Assembly: GCA_039029275.1 (NCBI GenBank)
Contig: JBCCGL010000015.1
Span: 72,682-136,681 of the forward strand
DNA length: 64,000 bases
Direction: 5' to 3'
Source: JBCCGL01 sp039029275
GTDB lineage: Bacteria > Pseudomonadota > Gammaproteobacteria > JBCCGL01
The position numbers and the translations under genes are program-made. The notes beneath the pieces were generated by a model. It searched no databases and had not been told where the DNA came from. It worked only from the letters and a program-made list of their open reading frames with translations. Shown here piece by piece: positions 16,528 through 26,060 of the stretch; the first letter of the stretch is position 1; the number at the start of each line of letters is the position of its first letter.

Positions 16528-18111
16528 TTACGGCTCGTCACCGCCAATCTCGATTTTACGTCGTGCGATGTAATCGTCCAGTGCTTCGAGTCGCGCCGCA
16601 TCCATGGGAGGCTGCTCGTACTCGTTGAGGGCTTGTTGCCACATTTCGGTCGCGCGTTCCTCGGCTGTTTTGGAACCGGCTTTGGCCCAGTTTTCATTAT
16701 TTTGCCAGTCACTCATGATCGGTTCGTAAAACGCGGTTTTATAGCGCTCCATGGTGTGCGGTGTGCCAAAGAAATGTCCACCGGGTCCAACGTCTTCAAT
16801 CGCGCTTAATCCAAATTCTTCATCGCTGATATTGATTGGCGAGAGAATCTTTACCAGTGTTTGAATCGATTCGATATCGAGCATAAATTTTTCGAACGAA
16901 CACACCAGCCCACCTTCGAGCCAGCCAGCCGCGTGGTACACAATGTTGCCGTGCCCCATTACCGCGCCCCACATCGCGGCCTGCGTTTCGTAAATAGACT
17001 GGGCGTCGGCCGCGTTGCTCGCGTTGCACGCACTGGTGCGATACGGCAACCCGTATTTGCGCGCGAGTTGCCCGCCGGCGATATTAGCCAGCGCGTTTTC
17101 CGGAGTGCCGAATGCGGGCGCGCCGGAGCGCATATCCACGTTTGACGTAAAGCCTCCGTAGATGACGCGCGCGCCGGGTGCAGCAAGTTGCAGCAGCGCG
17201 ATGGTGAGGATTGCCTCGGCGTTCTGTTGCGCCAGCGCGCCGGCCATTGTCACCGGGGTCATCGCACCCATCAGGGTGAACGGCGTGGCGATTACCGCTT
17301 GCCCGTGCTCGACCATGTAGATGGCGGCGTCAGCCATGGTGTCGTCAAGTTTGCGCGGCGAGTTAATGTTGATGTTCACACACGCGGAAGGGTCGTCTCG
17401 CATATCGTCAACACTCATCCCGCGCGCAATTGCGACCATTTCAACCAGATCGCGTGCACGCCCGACGCCGATGGGAATCCCGCTGACAACTTTGTCGGTC
17501 AGCACGAGCAGTTCTTTGTAGGTGTCGAGATGGCGGTTGTTGACCGCCATTTCAATCGGCGAAATCGGCTGGTTGCCGATAAAGGTCATGACGTTGAAGT
17601 GCTGATAAAGCTTGAGTAGCCGCTTGTAATCTTCGAAGTTACCGGGCCGACGGCCATTAATGCGATCGTGCACGTTCGGTGTTCCCGACACCACACCAAA
17701 GTTGATCACATCGCCGCCAAGCACAATCGCATTATCCGGGTTGCGTGGGGTGAGGGTGAATTGCGACGGGGCTTTTGCCACCGCTTCGAGAAACATTTCG
17801 CGCGGTCCGCGCACAATCTGGGTGGACTCGTCGACTTCGGCACCGGCTTGCTTAAACAGACTGCGCGCCTTTTCGCTCATAACTTCGATGCCTTGCTCCT
17901 CCAGCAAACGCATCGAGGCGTCGTGCACAGCTTCGAGCTGGTCTTCGCTTAAGGGCGTGAGTGGGGCGAACGGTGACCGTATCTGCTGACGCGGCAGTTG
18001 TCGAATGCCGCTGGCGGCAGTGGCCTCTTCGGTTTGGTCGGCCTGACGATTACGTCGGCGTCTGCGCTCAGGTTTGGTCATGCAGATCTCGTATGCTGAA
18101 TGTTCGGTCAT
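16528..18111 (-). CDS. MttB-superfamily methyltransferase (non-pyrrolysine)
   Basis: 527 residues of the trimethylamine methyltransferase superfamily. The frame is open with no internal TAG, so this is a pyrrolysine-free member like the glycine betaine methyltransferase MtgB, not the methanogen trimethylamine enzyme. Recognisable parts are a basic Arg-rich N-terminus (KPERRRRRNRQ), APSQFTLTPRNPDN, and GGQLARKYGLPYRTSACNASNAADAQ. Such enzymes demethylate a quaternary amine and pass the methyl group to a corrinoid protein. No corrinoid protein gene is present in the window. A second ATG at 18081, with a short GAGA upstream, could be the true start. Confidence 0.9.
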   Translation of the reverse strand: MTEHSAYEICMTKPERRRRRNRQADQTEEATAASGIRQLPRQQIRSPFAPLTPLSEDQLEAVHDASMRLLEEQGIEVMSEKARSLFKQAGAEVDESTQIVRGPREMFLEAVAKAPSQFTLTPRNPDNAIVLGGDVINFGVVSGTPNVHDRINGRRPGNFEDYKRLLKLYQHFNVMTFIGNQPISPIEMAVNNRHLDTYKELLVLTDKVVSGIPIGVGRARDLVEMVAIARGMSVDDMRDDPSACVNININSPRKLDDTMADAAIYMVEHGQAVIATPFTLMGAMTPVTMAGALAQQNAEAILTIALLQLAAPGARVIYGGFTSNVDMRSGAPAFGTPENALANIAGGQLARKYGLPYRTSACNASNAADAQSIYETQAAMWGAVMGHGNIVYHAAGWLEGGLVCSFEKFMLDIESIQTLVKILSPINISDEEFGLSAIEDVGPGGHFFGTPHTMERYKTAFYEPIMSDWQNNENWAKAGSKTAEERATEMWQQALNEYEQPPMDAARLEALDDYIARRKIEIGGDEP

Positions 18112-18195
18112 CCTAGCTGGTCTAAGCCTTATCGATGTACACGAGCAGACCGCACTTGTTCAATAGACGACACAAATTTGTATTGATTCTAAATT

Positions 18196-18211
18196 GGAAA
18201 TAATTATTTCC
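18196..18211. promoter_or_regulatory. 16-bp perfect palindrome between mttB-like and FMN reductase genes
   Basis: GGAAATAATTATTTCC is fully self-complementary and sits in the 176-bp AT-rich gap between the two divergent genes, so it is a candidate operator for both promoters. No regulator gene is adjacent. Confidence 0.55.
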
Positions 18212-18287
18212 CACTTCGCTTGATTATTTACACGTTCCGCCTTGCTACATTTTCCACATCGTTTAACTGATTGTGAGGAGATTAGAA

Positions 18288-18866
18288 GTGGCAAAGTTGT
18301 TGGCGTTCGCGGGGAGCGCAAGAAAAGATTCCATAAACAAAAAGTTGATCACGGTTGCAGCGCAGGGCGCCACGGACGCTGGCGCTGAGGTAACGCTGAT
18401 CGACCTTGCTGACTATCCTATGCCCTTGTTTGACCAAGACCTTGAAAGCGCCGAGGGCTTACCGCCCAAGGCGCGCGAACTGAAACAGCTAATGATCGAG
18501 CACGATGGTTTTATGATCGCTTCGCCCGAGTACAACAGCGCGTTTAGTCCGCTGCTGAAAAATGCTTTGGATTGGATCTCGCGCGCCGAATCAAACGAAG
18601 AACCACCTCTGGCGGCATTTCGCGGAAAGACTGCTGCACTTATGGCGACAGCGCCCGGCGCCCTGGGCGGAATTCGTGGGCTGGTGTTTTTGAGAATGTT
18701 GTTGGGCAATATTGGCGTGCATGTAATCCCTCAGCAACACGCAGTGCCGAACGGATTTACGGTGTTCGCCGAAGACGGCTCAATGACCGATGAAAAACAC
18801 AAGCAGGCAGTTCAAAATTTAGCAAAGTCTCTGACTGAGTTTTCAGATAAACTGAATAAGGATTAA
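18288..18866 (+). CDS. NADPH-dependent FMN reductase family protein
   Basis: 192 residues with a flavodoxin-like fold. The FMN phosphate loop is GSARKDSINKKL, followed by ASPEYNSAFSPLLKNALDWISR, which is diagnostic for the NADPH-dependent FMN reductase/azoreductase family. It would supply reduced flavin or reduce quinones or other electrophiles. The GTG at 18288 is chosen because GAGGAG lies seven bases upstream; a GTG at 18273 is inside that ribosome site. It is divergent from the MttB-family gene and separated from it by a palindrome, so a functional link to methylated-amine demethylation is possible but unproven. Confidence 0.9.
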   Translation: MAKLLAFAGSARKDSINKKLITVAAQGATDAGAEVTLIDLADYPMPLFDQDLESAEGLPPKARELKQLMIEHDGFMIASPEYNSAFSPLLKNALDWISRAESNEEPPLAAFRGKTAALMATAPGALGGIRGLVFLRMLLGNIGVHVIPQQHAVPNGFTVFAEDGSMTDEKHKQAVQNLAKSLTEFSDKLNKD

Positions 18867-18889
18867 ACCTGAGGCGTTTTATCAGCGGA

Positions 18890-19936
18890 GTGTTTCGACG
18901 GATTTTCACAACGCTGCTGTTTTTTGTTTTTGTCACCCCGCTTTGGGGTGGCAACACGGGCGGTATCGGCGCGTGCGAAACACAGGAATGTTTAATCCAT
19001 GCAATGCGCCAACATCCCGTGCGAAAAATCGATCGCTGGGACAATAATCTCAACAGCCCAATTTATGATCGCATACAGAACGCACCCGCCGATATTATCA
19101 ACTACATCGAAATCGACAATCGCGCCAACGGTTTTCCTTCCGGTGTGCGCGCTGCTGAAAACGGTATCGGAATCAAGGATGTGCAAAGTGCTTTGCGCGA
19201 CATTCCCGAAACCGTACTGAATCATTTTGAAAAGTCGTTGGTTGGAATTTTTCTTGTCGAAAATCTTGGATCCAGCGGATACGTCGAAAGCATCGCAGAT
19301 CACGAAGGTCGTTTTATCGCAGGATTTATCGTGCTGGACGCATCGGTACTCGCGCGTACCGCTAACGAGTGGGCAACCTGGCGCGATAACACCGCGTTCG
19401 TGCAAGACGCTACCTGTTGTGAAATTAGAACGACGATTGCCGAGCGGCATAAAGACAACTCGCTTGGTGCGATTCAATTTATCTTATTGCACGAACTAGG
19501 GCATGTGTTGTCGATCACACGCAACACGCATCCACATTGGTGGGGTGAAACTGATGGACTGACAGTTGGTGATTTTCCGTTCGCGGACATCTCGTGGCGG
19601 GTATCGAAAAACAAAAAGAATTTTATATCGAGGTTTGATAGACAATTTCCTCTAGCGCGGGAATTGGTTTTTTATCAGAAACCGCAATTGCATATAAATC
19701 AGGCACGTAGCGTTTTACAGCAACTGGGCGAAACGAATTTTCCAAGTTTGTATAGCACAACACGCGTAGAAGAAGATTTCGCCGAAACGTTTGCGATATT
19801 TGTGCACACTGAAATAATGCGCAAACCTTATCAAATTGAGTTTTTTGAAAACGAGTTATCAGTCAAAAAGATAGACGCTTGTTTTACAACGCATTGTTTA
19901 AAAAAAGCTGATTTTTTGCGAGCACTCTTAAATTAG
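18890..19936 (+). CDS. Secreted zincin-like putative metallopeptidase
   Basis: 348 residues that I cannot assign to a named family. The signal peptide is MFRRIFTTLLFFVFVTPLWG. The zinc signature HELGH (His201, Glu202, His205) occurs in FILLHELGHVLSITRNTHPH. An acidic segment EEDFAETFAIFVH near 293-305 could give the third ligand (Glu), as in the gluzincin-like arrangement. Paired Cys residues (ACETQEC, ATCCEI, CFTTHC) suggest disulfides in an extracytoplasmic protein. The start is GTG with only a poor ribosome site. The gene lies 23 bp after the FMN reductase stop; base use near its 3' end is richer in A+T than its neighbours. Confidence 0.75.
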   Translation: MFRRIFTTLLFFVFVTPLWGGNTGGIGACETQECLIHAMRQHPVRKIDRWDNNLNSPIYDRIQNAPADIINYIEIDNRANGFPSGVRAAENGIGIKDVQSALRDIPETVLNHFEKSLVGIFLVENLGSSGYVESIADHEGRFIAGFIVLDASVLARTANEWATWRDNTAFVQDATCCEIRTTIAERHKDNSLGAIQFILLHELGHVLSITRNTHPHWWGETDGLTVGDFPFADISWRVSKNKKNFISRFDRQFPLARELVFYQKPQLHINQARSVLQQLGETNFPSLYSTTRVEEDFAETFAIFVHTEIMRKPYQIEFFENELSVKKIDACFTTHCLKKADFLRALLN

Positions 19937-20071
19937 TTGATACACCGTTCATACCGAGAACCGTGCCCGTTTATAAGAATAAAAACGCAAAATACGCTTT
20001 CAAGTGCTTGTGTTTGCGTCTCGATTCAATAACAGTACCGCCTGCATTGCAGGAATTAGAATTGACGTACG

Positions 20072-23000
20072 ATGATTCGAGGCTATTTTTTTATCACGCG
20101 CGCGATACTCACGCCGCTTTTGTTGCTGGTGAGCGCAGTCTTAAGCAGCTACGCGCACGCCGAAGGCTCGGTTCAGGTTGGTCTTGTGAACCGATTTCTG
20201 GATCGGGAACGTGCGCTTTTTCAAGGCTTTGCAATCGATGACGCGTCGGCTTCGTATTTTGTCGACGTAACCAATATTGGCGAAGTGATCAATGTGTCGG
20301 TTTGTGGGTCTTCGAATACCGACGATATCGATATAACGATTTTCGATCCGACTGGCGCACAGGTATTCGCAACGGTACTCACCGACAGTACCATTGACTG
20401 CACCGATCCAATGACTGGACCGTTGGCGAACCCGGTTCGTGTTACGGCTGCAAGCACAGGTGCTTATCGCATCCTGCTCGAAAATACTGATCACACAAAC
20501 CTGGCGAACAGCAATTTCAGGCGGCTCGATATTTCGATCACGCCTGACGTATTAACCGATCCAGACCCGACTGTAACGGCGGGTCGATTGTGGGCTTATA
20601 GCTGGAACCTTAACGGAGGCAGTTTCAACGAGAGCAGCGCGGTCGATTCTGACTACTACATTTTGGTTCCGGGTGGTCGGCCAAATACCAATTACATCTG
20701 GAAGCTGGATCTCAACAATTTCGCTGCGTTTGCGCACAACATCATCGCCAACGATATCGGTGTTGACCCTCCCAATTCGGGTTATTCCACGCCCGTGGCG
20801 GGAAACTCTGCAACTTACAAATTTCCTGTTTATCTCGGTGTTCCTGCGATTGCGCAACCACGCCCGACGCTTCCACCGGTTGTTCAGGCGCTGACGTTTT
20901 TGGATGACGAAGGTGTTGATAACAGCATTTCACCCGGCGTGACGCCTGGTGTTCAGGACACCGGTACATTTGACTTCGTATCTGACGTGCCCGGTACCTA
21001 CGCGCTCGCCCTCGACTTGAATCGCAACGGGTTATTCGGCGATGTGAACGATCGACGAATTGTCGGCACAATGGCCGGCGGTCTCAATCAGATCGTGTGG
21101 GATGGAACTGATGCGCTGGGCGCTCCCGTTCCAGAGGGAGAATACACCGCGCAGCTCAACGCGCGCCTTGGCGAATATCACTTTATTGCGAACGACGCGG
21201 AAACCAGCGGAGGCCCGGTCGAGGATGGCCTGACGTTGTTTCTGACCGATCTGGACGGTACCGATTCGCAAATCCAGATTTATTGGGACGATGTCACGAT
21301 TCTTGGCGCGGCGGCTGGCGGTGAAGCGACAGTACCGTTCGGGGTACTTTCCGGCACTCCCGAGGGGCGCCATACCTGGGGCTCGTTTATCAACGGCGGT
21401 TTGGGTAACGAGCGATTTATCGATACATACGTTTACGGTCTCACGACTATTGTCACGACGACGTTTTTAATCACTGGCGACGATGCACCGCTCACCGGTG
21501 ACACCGGTGTGGTTTCGATAAGCGACGACAGTGCACCGGGCGACGACCTTGTGATCTCGCTCACTGACGCCGATCTAAATCAAAACCCCGGCGTAATCGA
21601 GACCGTGAGTGTCACGGTGGTTAACGATGTGACCGGAGAGATCGAGCAGATTTTACTGATCGAAACCGGTCCCGACACGGGCGAATTTGTCGCTGTGTTG
21701 CCAAGCGCGCAGGGCACCGGTGGCCCTAACAACGACGGCACATTGTTCACCCAGCCGGGCGATACCTTGACTGTCAGCTATGACGATCAGCTCGACGCTG
21801 ACGGCAACTCGGTCACGACTACAGCTTCGGGGTCGGTTGGTGGTGATGCAGACGGCGACGGCGTGCTCGACGATGAGGAAATCATCAACGGCACCGACCC
21901 CAACAATCCTGATAGCGACGGCGATGGTATTCCCGACGGAACGGAAAATTCTGACACCGACGGTGATGGTATCAACGATGGCATTGAGCAGGACGCAGAC
22001 GGCGACGGCGTCGACGATGCCACCGAAGCAGGCCCTGACCCACAAAACCCTGTTGATAGCGATAATGACGGAACGCCGGACTTTATCGATTTGGACTCCG
22101 ACAACGATGGCATCGCCGACGTGATCGAAGGTAACAACGACACAGATGGCGATGGCATACCCGATTACCTCGATCCCGATTCCGACAACGATGGTATCCC
22201 CGACGCTGTTGAAGACACCAATCTAACCGGCGTCGACAGCGATGGTGACGGCATCGACGACGGCTACGATGTTGATGTCACCGGCGGCGTCGATTTAAAC
22301 GGAGACGGCATCGATGATTCCGTTGCGCCGCCTGATACCGATGGCGATGGTATTCCCGATCATCTGGATATCGATTCGGATAACGACGGTATTCCGGATA
22401 CGACCGAGGCCCAGCTTGACCCGACCGCAGACACAGACGGCGACGGCATAAACGACGCGTACGACGTCGACAACACCGGTGGCGTGGACTCCAATGGCGA
22501 CGGTATCGACGACGCTGTTCTACCCCCCGATTTTGACGGCGACGGTGTGCCTGATTTGCTCGACCTCGATTCGGATAATGACGGCGTGCTCGACGTCACG
22601 GAGGCGGGTGGCACCGATATCGACGGTAACGGTGTGATCGATGACCTCGATGATCAAGGCACGATTCCAAACCCGCCCGACACAGACGGCGACGGTGCGC
22701 CGGATTATATTGACGTCGATAGCAATAACGATGGTACGCCGGACATCATTAGCTCCGACTTTCCTGCGCTTGACACTGACAACGACGGCGTGATCGATGA
22801 TGCGACCGATACCGATGGCGACGGTATTCCCGATGGGTCGGACATGGTCGATGGCTTTGGCACTATTGACGATGAAGACAACGATGGAATCGCCGACGGA
22901 ATCGAAGGCGACGGTGACGTCGACGGAGATGGTATTCCGAACAGCGAGGATACCGACAGCGACAACGACACCATAGGCGATGTCATCGAAGCGGGTCCGA

Positions 23001-24649
23001 CTCCGTTCACTCCGGTTGACACCGACGGTGACGGGACACCGGATTTTCTCGACGAGGACAGCGACAATGACGGTCTTTCGGATGAGATTGAAGGCACTGG
23101 AGACGTCAACGGCAACGGCATTCCCGACTACATCGATGCGGGTGAGGAACTCGAAACTGCAGTCACCGGTTTCGGCACCGGCGCAATGAATATCGGCGTG
23201 CTCGGATTGCTCGCCTTAATCGTCGCAGCGCTCGTCATAAAAAATCGCGGCTACGCAACGTTGGCTTTGCTGCCGCTTGTGATCGGTATGTCAATTACCA
23301 CAGATGCGCGCGCAGACAGCCTCTGCGCCCACTACACCGATCCGCACGACGCGCGGTATTACTACGATGGTGATGACCCTGAAGCGGACAACGCGGGTTT
23401 TGCAGATTGTTGGTACGGCGGCATCGGTTACGGCTACAGCTACGTTTCGCCGGAAAAGGAAGCGCAGGGTTTTACGCACGACGAAGACAAGGCGCACGAT
23501 TACGGCTGGCACTTTTACATCGGACGACATTACGAACCCAATCGTTTCGCCGAATTTCGCTACGCCGACCTGGGCGAAGCGGGTATTACCAATCGCAACC
23601 CGGCCATCGCACAGGCTTTTCCTGATGCTGCGATTGAGTACAAAGTGTTGTCGGCATGGTCTGGCTATCTCTGGCGTGTGCAACGGGACTTCAAGCCTTT
23701 CGCCAAAGTCGGACTATCGGTGATTCAGAATGAAGGTGTCGGTGGGCCGATACCGTACGAACGTCAGACAGCTTTTCAAATCGCCATCGGCGCGGGCGCG
23801 CGCTACGACTTTGGGCGTTCCCCGTGGTTTGTGCGCGGCGATATTGATCTTTACGACCGCGATGCCTGGTACGCCGGTGTCTCGCTGGGCGCGTTTATCG
23901 GCAAGGATGGCGAGGACAAACCGCCGCCGTCACGACCCGCCGATACGGACGGCGACGGAGTCGGAGATGACGCCGACCAATGTCCGCAGACCCCTGCGGG
24001 TGTTGCCGTGGATGACAACGGTTGCCCGCTGGTGATCGATTCCGATGCCGATGGCGTGCCAGACGATCGTGACCGCTGCGCGCAAACACCGCCAGGAGTC
24101 GAAGTTGACGCCTTCGGTTGCGAGCTTGATTCGGATAACGATGGCGTCGCCGATTCGCGCGACAGGTGCGCCGCAACGCCTGAAGGCCGAATCGTCGATG
24201 AGCATGGTTGTCAGCTGGATCGTGACGCCGATGGCGTAGTGGACGGTCTGGATTTGTGCCCCGGTACTGGTACGGGTCTCGAGGTTGATTCAGATGGGTG
24301 CGCTGTCCTTATCGAAATAACCTTGCCCGGTGTGCAGTTCGCGAATGACTCCGCCGATCTCAGCGCTGGTGCTATCGCAGAATTGGACCGAGCGGTTGAT
24401 ACACTCACTGAATATCCAGAGGCACGCGTTGAAGTTCAGGGCCATACCGACAGTCGGGGGCCAGAAGAATACAATCAGGTGCTGTCGCAGCGCCGGGCCG
24501 AAAGTGTCCGCGCATATTTGATCGCCAATCAAATCGATGAATCCCGCCTGCGCGCAGTGGGTTACGGCGAGACGCAGCCAATTGCAGACAACGAAACAAA
24601 ATCAGGTCGAGAGCAGAATCGTCGAGTGGTGTTACGGTTGCTAGAGTAG
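20072..24649 (+). CDS. Giant calcium-repeat/OmpA fusion outer-membrane protein
   Basis: 1525 residues in one open frame. In order: a signal peptide (1-31, ending AHA); beta-sandwich domains to about 590, including a pre-peptidase-like segment and a FlgD-Ig-like stretch (GLNQIVWDGTDALGAPVPEGEY); a long thrombospondin type 3 array (about 592-1024) with many D-x-D-x-D-G calcium loops; a sorting-signal-like helix (1039-1058, then KNRG); a second signal-peptide-like segment ending DARA (about 1062-1082); an OmpA/OprF-type eight-strand barrel (about 1083-1285); further type 3 repeats (1290-1410); and a C-terminal OmpA peptidoglycan-binding domain (1420-1525; TDSRGPEEYNQVLSQRRAESV). It looks like an adhesin fused to an OprF-like porin. 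It is convergent with ureG. Confidence 0.88.
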   Translation: MIRGYFFITRAILTPLLLLVSAVLSSYAHAEGSVQVGLVNRFLDRERALFQGFAIDDASASYFVDVTNIGEVINVSVCGSSNTDDIDITIFDPTGAQVFATVLTDSTIDCTDPMTGPLANPVRVTAASTGAYRILLENTDHTNLANSNFRRLDISITPDVLTDPDPTVTAGRLWAYSWNLNGGSFNESSAVDSDYYILVPGGRPNTNYIWKLDLNNFAAFAHNIIANDIGVDPPNSGYSTPVAGNSATYKFPVYLGVPAIAQPRPTLPPVVQALTFLDDEGVDNSISPGVTPGVQDTGTFDFVSDVPGTYALALDLNRNGLFGDVNDRRIVGTMAGGLNQIVWDGTDALGAPVPEGEYTAQLNARLGEYHFIANDAETSGGPVEDGLTLFLTDLDGTDSQIQIYWDDVTILGAAAGGEATVPFGVLSGTPEGRHTWGSFINGGLGNERFIDTYVYGLTTIVTTTFLITGDDAPLTGDTGVVSISDDSAPGDDLVISLTDADLNQNPGVIETVSVTVVNDVTGEIEQILLIETGPDTGEFVAVLPSAQGTGGPNNDGTLFTQPGDTLTVSYDDQLDADGNSVTTTASGSVGGDADGDGVLDDEEIINGTDPNNPDSDGDGIPDGTENSDTDGDGINDGIEQDADGDGVDDATEAGPDPQNPVDSDNDGTPDFIDLDSDNDGIADVIEGNNDTDGDGIPDYLDPDSDNDGIPDAVEDTNLTGVDSDGDGIDDGYDVDVTGGVDLNGDGIDDSVAPPDTDGDGIPDHLDIDSDNDGIPDTTEAQLDPTADTDGDGINDAYDVDNTGGVDSNGDGIDDAVLPPDFDGDGVPDLLDLDSDNDGVLDVTEAGGTDIDGNGVIDDLDDQGTIPNPPDTDGDGAPDYIDVDSNNDGTPDIISSDFPALDTDNDGVIDDATDTDGDGIPDGSDMVDGFGTIDDEDNDGIADGIEGDGDVDGDGIPNSEDTDSDNDTIGDVIEAGPTPFTPVDTDGDGTPDFLDEDSDNDGLSDEIEGTGDVNGNGIPDYIDAGEELETAVTGFGTGAMNIGVLGLLALIVAALVIKNRGYATLALLPLVIGMSITTDARADSLCAHYTDPHDARYYYDGDDPEADNAGFADCWYGGIGYGYSYVSPEKEAQGFTHDEDKAHDYGWHFYIGRHYEPNRFAEFRYADLGEAGITNRNPAIAQAFPDAAIEYKVLSAWSGYLWRVQRDFKPFAKVGLSVIQNEGVGGPIPYERQTAFQIAIGAGARYDFGRSPWFVRGDIDLYDRDAWYAGVSLGAFIGKDGEDKPPPSRPADTDGDGVGDDADQCPQTPAGVAVDDNGCPLVIDSDADGVPDDRDRCAQTPPGVEVDAFGCELDSDNDGVADSRDRCAATPEGRIVDEHGCQLDRDADGVVDGLDLCPGTGTGLEVDSDGCAVLIEITLPGVQFANDSADLSAGAIAELDRAVDTLTEYPEARVEVQGHTDSRGPEEYNQVLSQRRAESVRAYLIANQIDESRLRAVGYGETQPIADNETKSGREQNRRVVLRLLE

Positions 24650-24708
24650 TTAGGGTGTAGGGTGAGGTGGCTTGGGTGAATTTCGTATCATCCGCGTCGG
24701 AAATCAAA

Positions 24709-25341
24709 CTAAGCCGTCAACATACCCAGGTGTTTTATTTGCTCAATAATCGTATTCAAACCTTCGCCTGATTTTAGATTGCTAAACACATACGGTTTAT
24801 TACCTCGCATTCGTTGAGTGTCGAATTCCATGACGTCCAGCGAAGCACCCACATAAGGGGCGAGGTCGATTTTATTGATTACCAACAAATCGGATTTGGT
24901 GATGCCGGGACCGCCCTTGCGAGGAATTTTTTCACCCTCCGCGACGTCAATGACATAGATCATCAAATCTGCCAGTTCCGGACTGAATGTGGCCGACAGG
25001 TTGTCGCCACCGCTTTCGATAAATACGACGTCGAGCGACGGGAACTTTTCTTGCAAATCCGCGACGGCCGCGAGGTTCATTGATGCATCTTCGCGAATTG
25101 CGGTATGCGGACAGCCTCCAGTTTCAACACCGACGATCCGCTCGGCGGGTAGCGCTTCTGCGCGCGTCAATATTTCCTGATCCTCTCGCGTGTATATATC
25201 GTTGGTAACCACGGCAATGTCGTAGTCATCTCGCATGGATTTGCAAAGCGCCTCGAGCAGCGCGGTTTTGCCGGAGCCGACTGGCCCCCCGACACCGATG
25301 CGCAGGGGCCCAGCATTTCTCGATGTGTCTTTGTCGTTCAT
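24709..25341 (-). CDS. ureG: Urease accessory GTPase UreG
   Basis: 210 residues, the normal UreG length. The P-loop is GGPVGSGKT. The Cys-Pro-His nickel motif is in GGCPHTAIREDAS, and the guanine motif NKID is in LLVINKIDLAPYVG. UreG hydrolyses GTP while delivering nickel to apo-urease in the UreD-F-G complex. The start at 25341 is preferred, 1 bp after the ureF stop; an ATG 12 codons upstream lies inside ureF and adds a non-conserved leader. It is the last gene of the urt-ure operon. Confidence 0.96.
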   Translation of the reverse strand: MNDKDTSRNAGPLRIGVGGPVGSGKTALLEALCKSMRDDYDIAVVTNDIYTREDQEILTRAEALPAERIVGVETGGCPHTAIREDASMNLAAVADLQEKFPSLDVVFIESGGDNLSATFSPELADLMIYVIDVAEGEKIPRKGGPGITKSDLLVINKIDLAPYVGASLDVMEFDTQRMRGNKPYVFSNLKSGEGLNTIIEQIKHLGMLTA

Positions 25342-25342
25342 A

Positions 25343-26008
25343 TCAAGACCTGAATAATCGGGTGTATTGGGTTTCATGAAGGGTGCTGGCCAGCGCCATC
25401 GCTGGCGCAGATGTGCCCATAGCGTCGTCAGGAATGGACAGCCCTTTCGATACTACATTGGGCACTAGTTTTGCCATTGCCAGTTGCGCGCGCTGGCCGT
25501 CAGTTTGTCCAAGCGGAATCAATTTGATGGCTGCGGCGATGCTGTTTTCCAACCAACTCCAGACGTAGCCGAGTGCCGCGTCCTCGAGCGCGATATCCCA
25601 TCGGCATGTTGCGAGTGCAAACGGTGCTGCCTGACACAATCGCAATTCTTGTTCCCACTCAGCCGCATCGGCAACTTCCAAGTCGATAATCAATCTTGTG
25701 AATGCGCGGGCGCGCTGCTGCTCTTCCATGCGCAGTTCGTTTGACTCACGCCCCGCAAGCGAATGGAGCCCCCAGTACTCGAGCGCAGATTTATCGCTTC
25801 GTTCGCAAGCGTCATATAGGCGCGCGAAGCTTGGCACCTCTAGATAAGTGACCGCATCTTCGAGCAGCCCCTGAAGCCAATCGCAGAGTGTGGGTACATC
25901 GCTAACCCAGCCGGTTTCGACAGCAAACTCCAGTCCTTGCGAGTAGGTGAATCCTCCGATTGGCAGATTTGGACTGGTAAGTTGCAGCAGGCGCAATCGA
26001 CCTAGCAT
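25343..26008 (-). CDS. ureF: Urease accessory protein UreF
   Basis: 221 residues from the ATG at 26008. The conserved start of the family is recognisable: MLGRLRLLQLTSPNLPIGGFTYSQGLE. UreF bridges UreD and UreG on the urease apoprotein and gates GTP hydrolysis for nickel insertion. An ATG at 26071 overlaps the ureE stop and would add 21 residues of less conserved sequence. The start at 26008 has GAGA eight bases upstream and fits the family length. Confidence 0.93.
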   Translation of the reverse strand: MLGRLRLLQLTSPNLPIGGFTYSQGLEFAVETGWVSDVPTLCDWLQGLLEDAVTYLEVPSFARLYDACERSDKSALEYWGLHSLAGRESNELRMEEQQRARAFTRLIIDLEVADAAEWEQELRLCQAAPFALATCRWDIALEDAALGYVWSWLENSIAAAIKLIPLGQTDGQRAQLAMAKLVPNVVSKGLSIPDDAMGTSAPAMALASTLHETQYTRLFRS

Positions 26009-26060
26009 CGCATCCGTCTCTTTCACAATTGGCCTTGCTCTGATTGGTATTCTCAAAGGA

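Noticed and set aside
16528..18111. Pyrrolysine-containing trimethylamine methyltransferase
   Set aside because: The frame is open from start to stop without an internal TAG, and no pyl genes are present.
21653..23121. Ser/Pro-rich open frames on the minus strand across the calcium-repeat region
   Set aside because: They are the mirror of the D-x-D-G codon pattern on the plus strand, with no start signals.
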